DNA of 64,000 nt from Rhynchospora pubera (GCA_028095005.1 CM051459.1:120997431-121061430); one strand, 5' to 3'. Shown: positions 12,147 to 24,040, counted from the stretch's first letter. Notes: a model not told the origin generated them from the sequence alone. A program made the numbers and translations.

Positions 12147-12438
12147 GGTGTGCGCTCTCAGGCAAGCACCCCCCATGCATAAGCCATATTATTTCATAGA
12201 ACTTCACTTTTTGTGTTTTCACTAGGGGACCCGTTGGCATAAATTTTACTTTATATATTATTTTGAAATAATTTGTTACTTGATGTTAAAACACAGTTAA
12301 GTGTATGAGTATGCGCTCTCAGGCAAGCATCCCTCACACACAAAACCGTGCCTCTCTTCGAAGCATTATATTTTGGTATTTTTTACACTAAGGGTTTCAT
12401 CAACACAGGTAAGTGTGCGCTCTCTGGCAAGCACCCCT
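12147..12438 (+). repeat. Three spaced copies of a conserved motif
   Basis: The motif gcgctctcaggcaagca and close variants occurs at about 12151, 12312 and 12419. Each follows an acacag..aagtg-like lead and is followed by a C-rich tail. Spacings are unequal (about 161 and 107), so this is not a simple tandem array. The core is far better conserved than the sequence between copies. Confidence 0.75.
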
Positions 12439-14700
12439 ATACCCATGTTTCTGAACCCTAAAACAGTATGAGTAAGTAATCTACATGATGACCTTTCTGC
12501 AATCTATGCTTACCTTCAAAGGAAATAAAAAAAAAAGGACACAGAGACTAGAAATAGAGAACCAAGGGAGGAAGAAATTTAGTAATAACACTTATGTATT
12601 GAATATTGGCACAGCAACTTTCCTACCTCTCTTTGAAATTGCTCCTACTTTATTACAAATATGTAATTAAAAATCTTAGCAGAATTTTGACTTGCTCTCC
12701 CCCTTTTCTTCTTTGCTCCTGATCTTCTTTTATAGGTGAAATCCCTAGGGCTTGGCTTCATTTCCTTGACACATGGCAACATCTCCTCTTCTGGATTTGA
12801 GATGGAGGGTCTGAATATGAGATAGGGCTGCCGCCATGCTTTTGCAATTTCCCTGCTACTTCTCTTCTTTTACTTTCTTTTACTGACTAATAAGAACATG
12901 ACACTTGGCATTTGGATTTTACTCTCTCTCTCTTTTTTTACAGTGTGCTTGGAGGAAGACTTATGTTTATCTTGGTACCACTGATGAGTTGTCTCTCATC
13001 CAGTGATTCATAGGTTGATGAGGGGCTGTGGTTTGTGTAGAAGGGGATCTCTTCTGATGTGTAGGTTCTGCTTCTAGATGTGTAGGCCTGGCATATCAGT
13101 AAACCATCATCCATCTTCTCCATTTGTTTAATTTTCTGTGGGTGTGATAATCTGTTGTTTATGTTAATTGGGGGCCCTTTGTATACCATTAAGTTGCAGC
13201 TGCTCCTTCCTTCTTTCTCTCTCTTTTTTTTCCCTTTTTTTTTTAGTTTTATTCCTCATACTTCATGGCTACTTTCTCCTTGTGTTTTAATGCCTATGCC
13301 TTTTCATTGAATTTTGTTTCATTTTGCTATTATTTTCTGACATCTCAAAACATTGTGTTTCCTATTAATTTTATTTTAAACTGGGTTGCATTTCTTTTTT
13401 TTTGTCAGCAATCATCACTCAGGGGCATTCCAGGGGTAATATGGTCATACATGTTCCTCATATTCCTTTACTGCTTATTTCATTCATTTGTCTTTTCCTT
13501 CCAATGACTGATTTGCCCCCAAGTCAAAGGGATTACGTATGACTCATTCATTCCTCAGGTATTATATGATGCATCCATTTTATATTGCAAGGGATCACGT
13601 AACCTAATCTCAAACCGCTCATTCATGCTTATCCTCATCTCATAGCGTGGATGGATGGTTGGATATAAACTCTTTTTTGTCATACATACTTTCCCTTTTG
13701 TATCTCGTCTGCACATGAGACATGCAAAATGATGACTGTACCATCGCAATTAAAGTGTGGGGAGCTTTCTAACCCCTATATGAACCACATCTTGCATCCA
13801 ACGGCCCCAATTGAGGGGTGAGTTTACCTCCTATTGCCACTCTTCCTGGCACCAAGGACTGTCACAGGGCTAGCCCTTCTTTTTCAGATTGTAGGCTGTA
13901 GGGGAATGACACTCTCCATTTGTTTTCGTTCCACCTTTTCTTTCACTATTGTTATACTGGAGGCATCCAATTCTGGACAAGTGTTAGGCTACCGTTCTGT
14001 ACGCCCTCTTTATGCTTTTTTGGCATGAATTTGTTTCACCTTAAAGGAGGGAGACTGAGTTTAACATAACATCGTGGCATGCGACGCTTTCTCCTTTCTC
14101 TATCAAAATTGAAGTTGCCTAGCTCGTTGCAATCCCCCTTTGAGTCCCCTACGGATCCTTTGAGGTAACCATCTTCACCATTTGCCCATTAATTTCAAAT
14201 AATTTCCACACTTACGGCTCCCGTTACCATACTCTCTGACTGAGGTGGCACCTCCATCAGTAACTGACTCATTCTTCAATAATTGCTTTATTGGTCATAT
14301 AATTTATGCCTCATTGATGTTTCTTAGTTGTTTAATGGCTTGATTCCACGCCTCCTCAAGTTTAATTGTGCGAATTTCCTTTTCAGGTGGTCAACTTGCT
14401 TTCCATCGATCTTCCCTCCATTTGTCGCCGAATTTGGTACCGCCGGAGTCGCAGAAGCATCGCTAGTGCAGTGGCAGTGTTGGCTAAGGCTGAGGTGGCG
14501 TAGAGCGGCGGCGAACCACCTTCTTGCACCGGCGTACAGCGACTGTGTCAGACAGTACTGTTTCGTCCCTTTTTCTCTTTTCTTTTTTTTTTTTTTTAAC
14601 AGTGATTGTGGGACCCACAGCTTCCAACCATTCAGAGAAACCAGCTTCATATCTTAAGCTTGGGTCAAAATCCAACCATCGATTTCAGATAATGTTATAG
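12439..14700. other. Non-coding, probable old transposon body
   Basis: No gene recognised. A purine-rich run (aaaggagggag) near 14044 could be a polypurine tract, but no matching LTR was found. The open frames at 14328-14657 on both strands are short and featureless. Confidence 0.35.
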
Positions 14701-15814
14701 GGATTTATTATGGCCGTTAGATTGATGCAATTTTCCTTTTAACAATAAACGTTGCTTTGGGCCGGAACAGAATTCGAACGGGCTTTCGATTCTGGCCCAA
14801 CACAGATCTTAATGTCAGCTTAAAGGCCCACTCAAATTCCTCTATTTGTTTGGTTCTGGTATGCATCTGTCTCCATTCGCCCCCAGCAATGGACTTGTCC
14901 ATTTTTTAGGATTTTAGGGATAATTAGGCTGCTTTATTTCTAGAAAAATTGTTTGGTGTCCTTCCATAGGTCAATTTGACATGAAATTTTGCATGGTTCC
15001 TCATAAAAATATGAAGAACTTAGTTGCCACAAATTTTCTATTTTTTAGGACTCCAGTAATTAATTATAAGGATATCACAGGCGCATAATGGCATTCCTCG
15101 TAATTAATTAATTTACCGTCCATTTTTTTAGAATTTCTGTGTTTTCCTTTCATGCATTATGACCAATTATCAGGGCTATTTTGTTGGGTCATTGGTTATG
15201 TGGATGGAATTTTGATTATATGATTTTGGATTTTGGTGATAAAATAGGGAATTGTTCAGGGTTTTACGCAGCAGAATTTAGAGGCAAACACTACTTCAAT
15301 GAATTTTCTTGTGTTACATCTCTTACTGTGTGATATCATAGAGAATTTTTTGTATCATGCCATTACAATAAGAATGCATGTCCTACTAGTTTGGTCTGTA
15401 ATTTTTTCGATATATGCAGGTAATGGAGACTTACAGGATTATCAAACGCAATTGAGGTCTTCTTTGCTATGTTTTGAAAAACAAATCTTGTGTGGAAAAT
15501 GAGGAGTATGTTTTAATTGATATATTGATCAGTTTTAGTTTGATCTCTTCATGCATTTTGGTTCCAGGAGTACAAATGCATATTTTGTACTTATGTTTCT
15601 TACTCCTTTATGCGTATTGATACACAAATATTTACTTCATTTATGAATCTAATATATGAACCGTTTACTATAAAAGTGTCTATGGTTAACTTTTTAATGG
15701 ATTTGAATTTTGGGTTGCTATATATACAATGAATGATTGGTATTGAAACTGGTATACAGAAACTGATATTGGTACACATCAGAAAACGAAGCAATGTTTA
15801 CAAAATACAAATCT
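14701..15814. other. AT-rich spacer, no gene seen
   Basis: No coding sequence or repeat structure that I can support. Confidence 0.4.
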
Positions 15815-16235
15815 ACATATGCGTCGGTATACGAACATATTAAATCACCAATTCATTTCTCATTTAAAAAAAATTAGTCATTTGTTTATTAGAGTCTGTG
15901 TTGATATTTGTCAACTAGCGACTCTAATTACGCGCGCCCGTAAGGAAAAAAATTTGCGTCTCTATCCGAAAGAGTTATGCGACCTAACTAATACGCGTCC
16001 CTGCTGATACGTGTCGGTATACCGACGCTAATTACAGTCGCATATTCGCGTCCCTACACAGAACAAGAGCGCGTCTCTATTTGAAAGTCTGTTGCGTCTT
16101 AACTAATATACGTCGGCCTAACGACGCGATTTAAAAGTCCTCAAGCCCGCTTTTTTCTTTTCGCGTCTCTATTTTATTGAGGGACACTAATTCGTTGGTG
16201 CTGCGACACAGATAATCGAAATTCTAGTAGTGGTC
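15815..16235. mobile_element. CACTA-like transposon terminus with subterminal motifs
   Basis: The segment ends in attctagtagtg at 16224-16235, the inverse of the CACTACTAGAAT terminus of CACTA elements. The preceding 400 bp hold about a dozen gcgtc/gacgc/gcgac words in both orientations, including gtcggtataccgac. Arrays of short subterminal repeats are typical of CACTA ends, where the element's own DNA-binding protein acts. I find no matching left terminus close by, so the element is truncated or its other end is diverged. Confidence 0.6.
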
Positions 16236-17432
16236 GGTCCTGAACTGAACTCTAAGATTAAGTTTCTGTTGTTTATTGTTAGGCAGATAAGTTGTCAGTG
16301 ATATTCGAATCTAAATTTATGTATAAGATGCATATAAAAAACCTAGCAATTAAAGCTTCGATCCATTCTGAGCCGATAGTTCCTAAAAAACATGTTTTTT
16401 TTTGGGTGATACGCGAGCTTCTTTGTATTTGTATGAAGTTCAATTTTGGAATATTTCTTTAAAAATCATATAATTTTGTTTCTGTCGTTACCTTAATTCT
16501 CGTAAAAAGGCTACCTAACGGCATTTCATGCTGTAATCGTAATGAAAGAAGAGGATGGAATTCATTGATTACAAAGTTACTTTGAGAATATATTTCTAAA
16601 TTTAAAATGAAGTCAAATGAATTTTTTTAACTGTGAACATGACTATAAATAAGTTAAGATAAACTATACTACTATAGTGAACATAAATCTAGACCATTCA
16701 TTTAAAATTACAAACAGAGATTTTAAGATTTCTGTCCACCATATAATTATCCATATACCAATTGATTATTTAAAACTATGTGTATCAAATTTCATATAAT
16801 TTAATTCTTACCATATATTTAATATTTAATTTTATAATTTTATAAATACATTTTGTAAGTGGTAGAAGTCACATGGAATTTAATGATATTTTTAGAGGTC
16901 CGGATAGAAGTTCCTTTATGCTTTGATTTGATTTTGGACGTGTTTTTAGAGTATTGTCTACTCTCACAAAAACAAAGCATATCTTATGGTATCTGATAAC
17001 CAGTTTTTTCTCTCCCCCGGTAATTCAATTTTTTTTTTTAAAAAAAAAAAGTAGTATGATCGTTGATTTTATCTTTATGAGATATAGAATAAAATATAAT
17101 AATGTTATTATTCTAGATATAAATGACATTTTAATTGCGCTAACAAATTAAATGATGTTATTGCGGTAGGACTCCATATCAATGTCAACAATTTAAGTAA
17201 ATAATGTTATACTTGTAACTTGTAAGTAAAAGTAGGAGATGCGAGAGTACAAGAGACCTATATATTAAAGGGAAATATTATGTTTAAGAATGAAGCTGAC
17301 GTATCACCGTCAAAAGCCAATCTCCAGCCAACTCTCTCCGAATATTGCATATAAAATAGTTTGGGTCTCGGATTAATGGTTATGTTTTAAATTACAGTCA
17401 ACCTTATTATTAGTAATTAACGCGTTATTATT
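16236..17432. other. AT-rich spacer, no gene seen
   Basis: Nothing beyond simple A and T runs. Confidence 0.4.
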
Positions 17433-17435
17433 TTA

Positions 17436-17586
17436 GGGGTCGTTTGGATCAAGTGAAAATCGGAAGAATTTTCTATTACTAAACATAAATTTATTAAAAA
17501 TAATCTAAATTCTTTACAAAATTACACACTTTCCAATACTTTATGTTTAGAAATAAAAAATTCGTCCCCTAAGCGATCCAAACCCC
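17436..17586. mobile_element. PIF/Harbinger-type MITE, 151 bp
   Basis: Terminal inverted repeats read GGGGTCGTTTGGAT and GATCCAAACCCC, flanked by the target duplication TTA at 17433-17435 and 17587-17589. TTA/TAA duplications are the hallmark of PIF/Harbinger insertions. Its interior (ttacacactttccaat) matches the MITEs near 29779 and 34664. Confidence 0.85.
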
Positions 17587-17589
17587 TTA

Positions 17590-18060
17590 ATTTTTCAGTT
17601 TTTGCATATATATCGAGCTCGACCAAGTGACTAACAATTAATGTCCTGTAAATCATTGTATACTGGGTGGGTAGTTTTATGTAAATAGGAAAGTGTGCAA
17701 GTGAACGATCAACCTTATTAAATTAACCACTCAACTGCTATAAAAAAATACTACCAATATAGATAATAATGAACGTCGGGAATATATATCCAACTAAAAC
17801 TCGGACAAATACTACCAATATACATGTTAATTAATAGGCTTTTACCCATCAACAGGAAAACAAAAGAAACGCAGAGATGTCAGATGTGTGTCAAAACTAT
17901 AAATTTGAGGTTACAAATCACAGATGGTATTGGTTCCTTAGCTCATAAAATGCCTTATTAAATCTTAATTAGATGATCATAAATATTGATTAATTTCTTT
18001 TGCACGTCTTTACTTATAAAAAATCGAGTAATTGTGTGCGTAATTAATTAGCTAGCCTTG
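17590..18060. other. AT-rich spacer, no gene seen
   Basis: Two similar phrases (actaccaatata) occur near 17750 and 17812. Otherwise featureless. Confidence 0.35.
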
Positions 18061-18063
18061 TTT

Positions 18064-18524
18064 CACCATAAGAAAGATGATTTTTACATAGATTTTTATT
18101 GCTAGACTTTTTAATTTACGTTGGACATTGATCTATTGCTAGATTTATTTTTTTATTGCTAGATTTAATTGATGTACTAAATCCAAATTTTTTTTAGCAA
18201 GACTAAATTTTCTATTAATATTTCCTTAAAAATCTAGCAATTTATTTTTGATAGACTTTTCTAATCTTGTAATATCTAGTGTAGCAATTTAAAAAGGTCT
18301 AGCAATTTATTTTTGCTACATTAGATATTACAAAATTCAGTAAAGTCTATCAAAAATAAATTGCTAAATTTTTAAAAAACTATTAATAGAAAATTGAGTA
18401 TTGCTAAAAAAAATTGCTAGATTTAATACATCAAGTAAGTCTAGCAATAGAACAATAACCAACATAAATAAAAAAAAAATCTAACTTTGAAGTCTATATA
18501 AATAAAGTCATCTTTCTTGTAGTG
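18064..18524. mobile_element. CACTA-ended foldback MITE, 461 bp
   Basis: The element starts CACCATAAGAAAGATGA and ends with the inverse of CACTACAAGAAAGATGA, and is flanked by a 3-bp duplication TTT (18061-18063 and 18525-18527), as expected for CACTA insertions. The two halves are imperfect inverted copies of each other over about 200 bp, with the phrase ttgctaga repeated many times. Transcripts would fold into a long hairpin. It lies about 210 bp upstream of the STIG1-like gene. Confidence 0.88.
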
Positions 18525-18553
18525 TTTGAAGCAATTTCATTGAACTCTTGATG

Positions 18554-18559
18554 CACGTG
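18554..18559 (+). promoter_or_regulatory. G-box in the STIG1-like promoter
   Basis: CACGTG about 180 bp upstream of the start codon, with a CCAAT at about 18628. These are candidate bZIP/bHLH and NF-Y sites. Presence is seen; use is inferred. Confidence 0.35.
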
Positions 18560-18734
18560 GCTTACCTTAATTAACCCGTATTCCAAGAAGAAGTAAAAGC
18601 TGGATATATCATTTATGTTACTTGACCAATGAGATTGCTGAAAAACAATTTGTCAAATTTCCAAGTTGCTTGCCACTCCACCTCCAAAACCCTACTCTCT
18701 GCCTCTACTCTACCTAGTCAGGTAGGAGAGAAGC

Positions 18735-19223
18735 ATGAGAGACAGAGAGCGCTTAGCTAGTGCGAAGAGAGAAATGCCAATCATAGGTTTTCCTATCTGG
18801 CGACTTCATCCTACGCTTCTCTTATTCATTTTTCTCATCATCTCCGAGCATGTAAATGCCATGTCAGAGATGCAAGGTTCATATGAAAATGTAGTGAAAA
18901 AACAGTTCACCACCCGGATTCCCCGGTCAAGAAGTCGGTTCCTGGCTCAAAAAGGCACCCAATGTAATTCAGGCAATGCGAAGGAATGTGTCAGTTCCAA
19001 TGGTGGTACCGGACAGATGATGTGCTGCAGTAAAGTGTGTATTGATGTGCTTTCTGATACCAATAACTGTGGATCTTGTGGCAAGCCGTGCCCCTTTGGG
19101 CAGCTTTGCTGCATGGGGATGTGCACAACTGTGGCATATGATGAGACGAACTGCGGCGGTTGTGGCATTGTATGTAAAAATGGTTCTAAGTGCATGAATG
19201 GCTTTTGCGGTTATGCTTCTTAA
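18735..19223 (+). CDS. STIG1-family cysteine-rich secreted protein
   Basis: Intronless, 162 codons from the first ATG. Met14 at 18774 is the better start because it places a short basic-aromatic stretch directly before the hydrophobic core LLLFIFLII and a likely signal-peptide cut after VNA. After the signal comes a variable spacer, then the SRFLAQ motif seen before the Cys-rich domain in this family. Sixteen cysteines lie between residues 77 and 158 in two related modules (NNCGSCG..C..G..CC and TNCGGCG..C..G..C). STIG1 proteins are apoplastic. Tomato STIG1 acts on pollen-tube growth, and Arabidopsis members affect exudate and grim-reaper-type signalling. The frame is intact and family length is normal (about 140-160). 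Which member this is cannot be told from sequence alone. Confidence 0.92.
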   Translation: MRDRERLASAKREMPIIGFPIWRLHPTLLLFIFLIISEHVNAMSEMQGSYENVVKKQFTTRIPRSRSRFLAQKGTQCNSGNAKECVSSNGGTGQMMCCSKVCIDVLSDTNNCGSCGKPCPFGQLCCMGMCTTVAYDETNCGGCGIVCKNGSKCMNGFCGYAS

Positions 19224-20055
19224 GGTGGTGCATGGCATCGCGTCATTGTTCGTTTGGTTCTACATCTCGTGGAAGATTCCGGTGACAACTGGGGAGTTGT
19301 AAGCTTATGGACAGAAGCTCTCTGTTCAGTTAGGATAAGTATATCATATAGCATTTTTTATCGAGTAAAAGAATATGTAAGCATCAAAAGAGTTTTAATT
19401 GTTTCATCATCTTTTGTATTTTTAAGTATTAATCATCTATTGTTTCGAAATTTTTTGTTTGATTTATTAGTTTTGTTAAGCAAGGAAAATGCAAGTTTGC
19501 TTGATGCAAGAACAAACATCCAATTCTGTCAATGGCATATAGGACTATACTGAAATAATTAAAACAAAGGATTTATATGTCAAATGTCACTTATCTCGAA
19601 TTTACATCACAAATGAAATTTGAGTTAATTACCTTTGGTTTGTCCTGTTATCATGTAATAACATCTTTTAATTAGGAAGGCAAACTCAGATATAATTCCA
19701 AATCCAGGACTAGTGAAGATCATTTTTTTTCTTAATTTAGGTAGACTAAAGGAAATGTTGGCTTTTGGATTGTGTATTCAAAAGGATTGTGTTGGACCGA
19801 TCTGATTCCCGATGAAAATCAAATAGATAAATAAGCAAATTAAGCACACCTAACCAATGTACATAGTTTCTGTATATATATATATATATTAAATCAGACT
19901 AACTGATGAAAAAAATGAGATATGATGAATATAAAAAAAGTACCTGTCGATACAAATACATGGTGGCAAGACCCAGTGCTGATTTGTGGGGTTACAATGA
20001 AATTTCCCTTTACTGGAGAACAAAAGTAAAAAAATGAAATAGGAGCAAAACTTAG
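19224..20055. other. 3' flank of STIG1-like gene; no further gene seen
   Basis: Contains the likely 3' UTR of the STIG1-like gene, a (TA)n run near 19875, and a possible exon-like piece on the minus strand at about 19955-20020 that does not join the neighbouring exon in frame. Confidence 0.35.
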
Positions 20056-20061
20056 ATTTAC

Positions 20062-20526
20062 CTCGTTTGACTGTGCTATTAATTTATTCTTGACTTTTTG
20101 AAGTCTTTTCTGTGTCAGAGAATCTGCAGAACAAATGGTCCGCTTTTTCCAAACAAGGACCTGGAAAAATAGAAGAAATTAATGTGGTCTTCAGTTCACA
20201 GCATACAAAACAATATTGTACATTAGCAACATGCAATAGTTGACTGCCTAGATTGTGCCTTCTCTCCTAGTACAAGATGTATTTTCAGTGTGCTTTGCGA
20301 TCTACACTAGCTTGTACAGTTGTACCACAAAATATTTCAAATAAAAGAGAATTGAAATAAGTTCATGATTAAGAGAGAATAAAAACTGAGAAACAATTGT
20401 ACGTAGCTTAACGAAGGCATACTTAATTTATATGATAAATTAAATATACAAACTCTGCTTCTCTCATTCAGTTTCTTTAATCATGAAGTGCAAAAGACCA
20501 AATAATCCAAACGACTTCAACTCCAT
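20062..20526 (-). pseudogene. 5' part of an unidentified minus-strand gene (exon-like pieces)
   Basis: A minus-strand ATG at 20526 follows AAACCCTAGT directly. About 300 bp further on lies an open 33-codon block, 20160-20062, bounded by a good acceptor (TTTTTCCAG) and donor (GAG|GTAAATC). It is basic and would encode a piece beginning VLVWKKRTICSADS. The first ATG frame stops after 20 codons unless spliced, and I could not connect the pieces into one frame. I do not recognise the family. It is either a gene fragment or a gene whose remaining exons I missed. Confidence 0.35.
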
Positions 20527-20528
20527 AC

Positions 20529-20790
20529 TAGGGTTTCTCCGACTTGGGGGAAATTGGGAATTGCGTAAGAAAACAAGAAAAGCAGGGAAAACTCGAAAAG
20601 AAACAAAGGGTTTCCCAAATCTATCTTCGAGGCCGTAGATGCGGATCCGAGCGTATACAAGGCCCTTCTAGCGCAATAAGGGCCTGTTGTAGGCCCAGTA
20701 TTGTAGAATTGTAGGCCTTTCTGTCTCCAAACTTCCGAGCCTCTCCAGTCCAGATCCCAAATCGGCAACTCCCAAGGCCCAAACGGACCA
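20529..20790 (-). promoter_or_regulatory. Housekeeping-type promoter (telo-box plus site II motifs), minus strand
   Basis: On the minus strand, AAACCCTA (20529-20536) lies next to the start codon, and TGGGCC/TGGGCCT motifs occur near 20692 and 20775. The telo-box plus TGGGCY (site II) pairing is characteristic of plant ribosomal-protein and cell-cycle promoters. The region is GC-richer than its flanks. Confidence 0.5.
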
Positions 20791-21187
20791 AACGGAACTA
20801 GATAATATATTTATATTCTTCACTTTCTAAACTCCTTCGAATTATTTTTAAAATGATTTGAGATATATTTTTTTTTACTGTATATATATTTTATGCAAAA
20901 CGTCAGGTTTGACTTCGACTAAAACACCCAAGTAAATTATACACTAACTATGCAAAATAAGGCCGTATATCAAATTTCTGTAATTTTTACGTGCAACAAA
21001 GTATCAATTATGGAATTTATTTATATGCAGATTAAGTGTTTTTATTATATAATAAAATATATTAGCATTTTTTAATATGTTCGAAGTATAAAAATGTGGA
21101 CAATACGAAATAAGTGTGATCTATTTGCAAAACATTAGCACAAAATTTTTATGCATGAAAAATATAAATTACGTACAAAAAAATATT
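20791..21187. other. AT-rich spacer, no gene seen
   Basis: No feature found. Confidence 0.35.
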
Positions 21188-22126
21188 GGAAAAAATGGAT
21201 ATAAGCCCCTCCAATCTTCACTATTTGGATATAAACCTTCAAATTCTGAATATTAGATATAACCCCTCTAATCATGATGATTATAAATGGATATTAACCC
21301 CTTTTATTGGGTTTGATAGAATTTAAAATAAAAAAGTTAACTGTTTTATTTTTATGACCAAAATAACCCTCTTTCTTTCTTATTCCCTCTCCCTCTTGCT
21401 TGTCAGCCAAACGTCAGGATTTCTTTTTTTCTGAAAGATAATTTATATATATTTAGTTAATTGTATTTAATGATGAAAGAAGCCACAAACCGCGATATGA
21501 TAATGAGTGACTTTCTGTAATTAATTGAGATTAAGATCAAAGTTTACTATTAAGGTCATAATTTGCATTTTATATGTGAATAGACCAATAATTATCGATT
21601 CACCAAAATAAAAATATTAAAGGTTAATATGGATACATTAGAAGCTCGAGAAAATGAGTAAGAAGCAAGGTTGCAATACTAAGTAGAATATATCACATAA
21701 CTTGATTGCACCAACTCCGTCAGAAACCTTGTCGACTCCATGGACTTACAGATTAGTAATTTTATTTTGCCAGGAGTGTGATTTTGGTTGCATGATTTGG
21801 ATACATTTTCCTTCATCAATTCATAATTAGTCTCACGAAGCTCTATCACATTTTCTGAGTTTCACTTTAGTACGAGTAAATCAATCCTAAGGCAGCTGAC
21901 AAGCTTGAGACTTTGACAGATGGATATACAGAACGAGAGCGGCGCACATGGTTATTTTGGTAATAAAAATTGTAATGTTAACTTTTTTATTTAAATTATT
22001 ATTACGATTAATAAAAAGAGTTTATTTCCCCGATTGTCATGGTTGGAGGGGGTTATATTTAAGATTAAAGATTTGAGGGGTTATATCCAAATGAAGAAAA
22101 TTTGAGGGGTTATATCCCATTTCCCC
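21188..22126. mobile_element. Non-autonomous DNA transposon with about 130-bp imperfect TIRs
   Basis: The left end (ggaaaaaatggatataa) and the inverse of the right end (ggggaaatgggatataa) start inverted repeats of about 130 bp. Each arm holds three or four copies of a ggatataacccct-like motif. The interior has no transposase. Long internally repetitive TIRs suggest a Mutator-like element, but I see no clear 9-bp target duplication, so the superfamily is open. Confidence 0.7.
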
Positions 22127-23689
22127 AAAATTATAAGTTTGAGATATGCTCAATTTAAATTTATACATAATTCATCTTTTTGCCACATCAAAATTCCGTG
22201 TCAATGATGGATGAAACTAGACAATTTTTTTACTAAACAATAATTAGTCCGTGCTAAATATAAATCAAGTTTTTCTTCGCCAAAGTTTTCAGAACAAATA
22301 TACATATGTTGTTTTAATCATGTTGTAATTATACTAATTAATCGGCAATAATTTATATTTATAAAAAGAAGAAAAAGTGTCATGCTGTAGCATCATTTTT
22401 TACATAAAACAATTTGGAGTGTATATACAAATATTTTTTATATATACACACGCTCATTTTTTGACCTGTCGTCTGGTCGGATGTAATAGAAAACAAATAA
22501 ACAATCAACTAATGTTTTTGTGTGATTTCTCTGTAATGGAAAACAATCAACTGTTCAATTGATATAGAGACAAATCTTAAAAGATGTTGTCAAGTTAAAT
22601 ATTTGGGACAACATAACGGTTTGTGCTTGTAGCAAAGAGGCATAACTGCATGAGGATATGGAATCAGTGTGGTCGCATATCTTCTTGTCTGAGTCTGACA
22701 TAAATTTGGATCAGTTATAACTGGGATATACTATGTTCTGGATAGATTTAACGCTTTAGGCGTTGTCAGACAATTTATTCGTACTCATTTTTTGATCCAT
22801 CAATTTACATTACCAATAAAAAAATAAAACAAAGAAACTGTTTTTTTAAAAAAAAATCAATAACGTTTATTTGACGATGCGCATTTCAATAATTAATTTA
22901 TAAGTTCATAACTTATATTAAAAATGAATTTATCCACAAGCACATCAAATTACTGCTCTATAAATATAATAAATAACATATATTTGTAATTAAAAAAAAA
23001 CATTATTCTTAGAATTGTGCAAATCCCTCAATATATAATTTCTCTACTTGAAATTCTATACTAGACGATTCAAATCCCTACTCTAGACCATTTGACATAA
23101 TACTAAATAAAAACAAATTACAATCTCAAAATTTGTCAGATATGCTCGCAATTCAAAACACATCCTTGAAATAATCACATCAATCAATCAAAATAAGAAT
23201 TAAATTACAAAGGCGTCTGATGAGTTATATATATTTAATTGGAACAGCAGGGAACGTTCATAGAATAACAACATTTAATCGGATTATGGGTCAACATAAA
23301 AGGAACATTTATTATTCTTAAATGAACATTTATTATTCTTATTCGCCAACTTCTACTGGATTTTTGGGGCATAATCTTTTGAGGCAAATTTTCTAGACCA
23401 ATTATTTTTTTCTATTAAAAAAATATAACCATTCCTTCAAAATTATTAGTAATAATGATTGGAAATAGCACAAATCAGTCTAAAATAGTTAGTGCCCCTT
23501 CATTTAATTTTTTATTTTCCTCTGTAACGTGGCGGGGACAAAGAATAAGAGCAATACAGTGTACTAGGAGGCGAGGTAATTATAAAAAAAGGGATTACGG
23601 AAGGGGTTGGAACTTATTCCAAAACAAGTGCCACATAACCATATATTTTTTTTTCTATTTCTATTCATCGTGGTTTTGAAAATCCGGCT
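22127..23689. other. AT-rich spacer, no gene seen
   Basis: No coding or repeat structure that I can support. Confidence 0.4.
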
Positions 23690-23702
23690 GGGGCGGCTGG
23701 GT

Positions 23703-24040
23703 TATTTGTGACATTAATAAAAAGTTGAGTTGTTTGATTTGTTTGGCTCTATTCCGTCAACCAAGTGATCCTGGTTCAAATCAAAGATAGAGTATTTATT
23801 TTTAAATTTCTTATACCAAAATTGTTGGTTTCAGAAGCCAACTTTAATTTTTCCATTCCGCTGAAAGTTGTGGGTTCGAAATTAATCCGACTGGTGTCCT
23901 TTGACATTTATAAAAACCTGAGTTGTTCGACATGTTTGGTTCTATTCCATAGACCGGTGGTCCTTGGTTCAAATCACAAAGAGAACATGTTTTTCAAATT
24001 TCTTATAACAAAATTGTTGGTTTCAAAAACCCACCTTAAT
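23703..24040. repeat. Degenerate tandem duplication, period 193 bp
   Basis: The phrases gacatt.ataaaaa..tgagttgtt (23710 and 23903) and aaatttcttata.caaaattg (about 23803 and 23996) recur at 193 bp. Each copy contains ggttcaaatc, which matches a Pol III B-box, but no A-box or full tRNA-like head is convincing. Confidence 0.7.

Noticed and set aside
14037..14060. aaaggagggag as a polypurine tract of a large LTR element covering 8-14 kb
   Set aside because: No repeated LTR sequence could be found on the two sides.
14328..14657. Long open frames on both strands
   Set aside because: Include a poly-T/poly-A run coding for Phe or Lys strings; no family features.
23770..23990. ggttcaaatc words as a tRNA gene or SINE head
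   Set aside because: No A-box at the right distance and no cloverleaf; they recur simply because the segment is duplicated.
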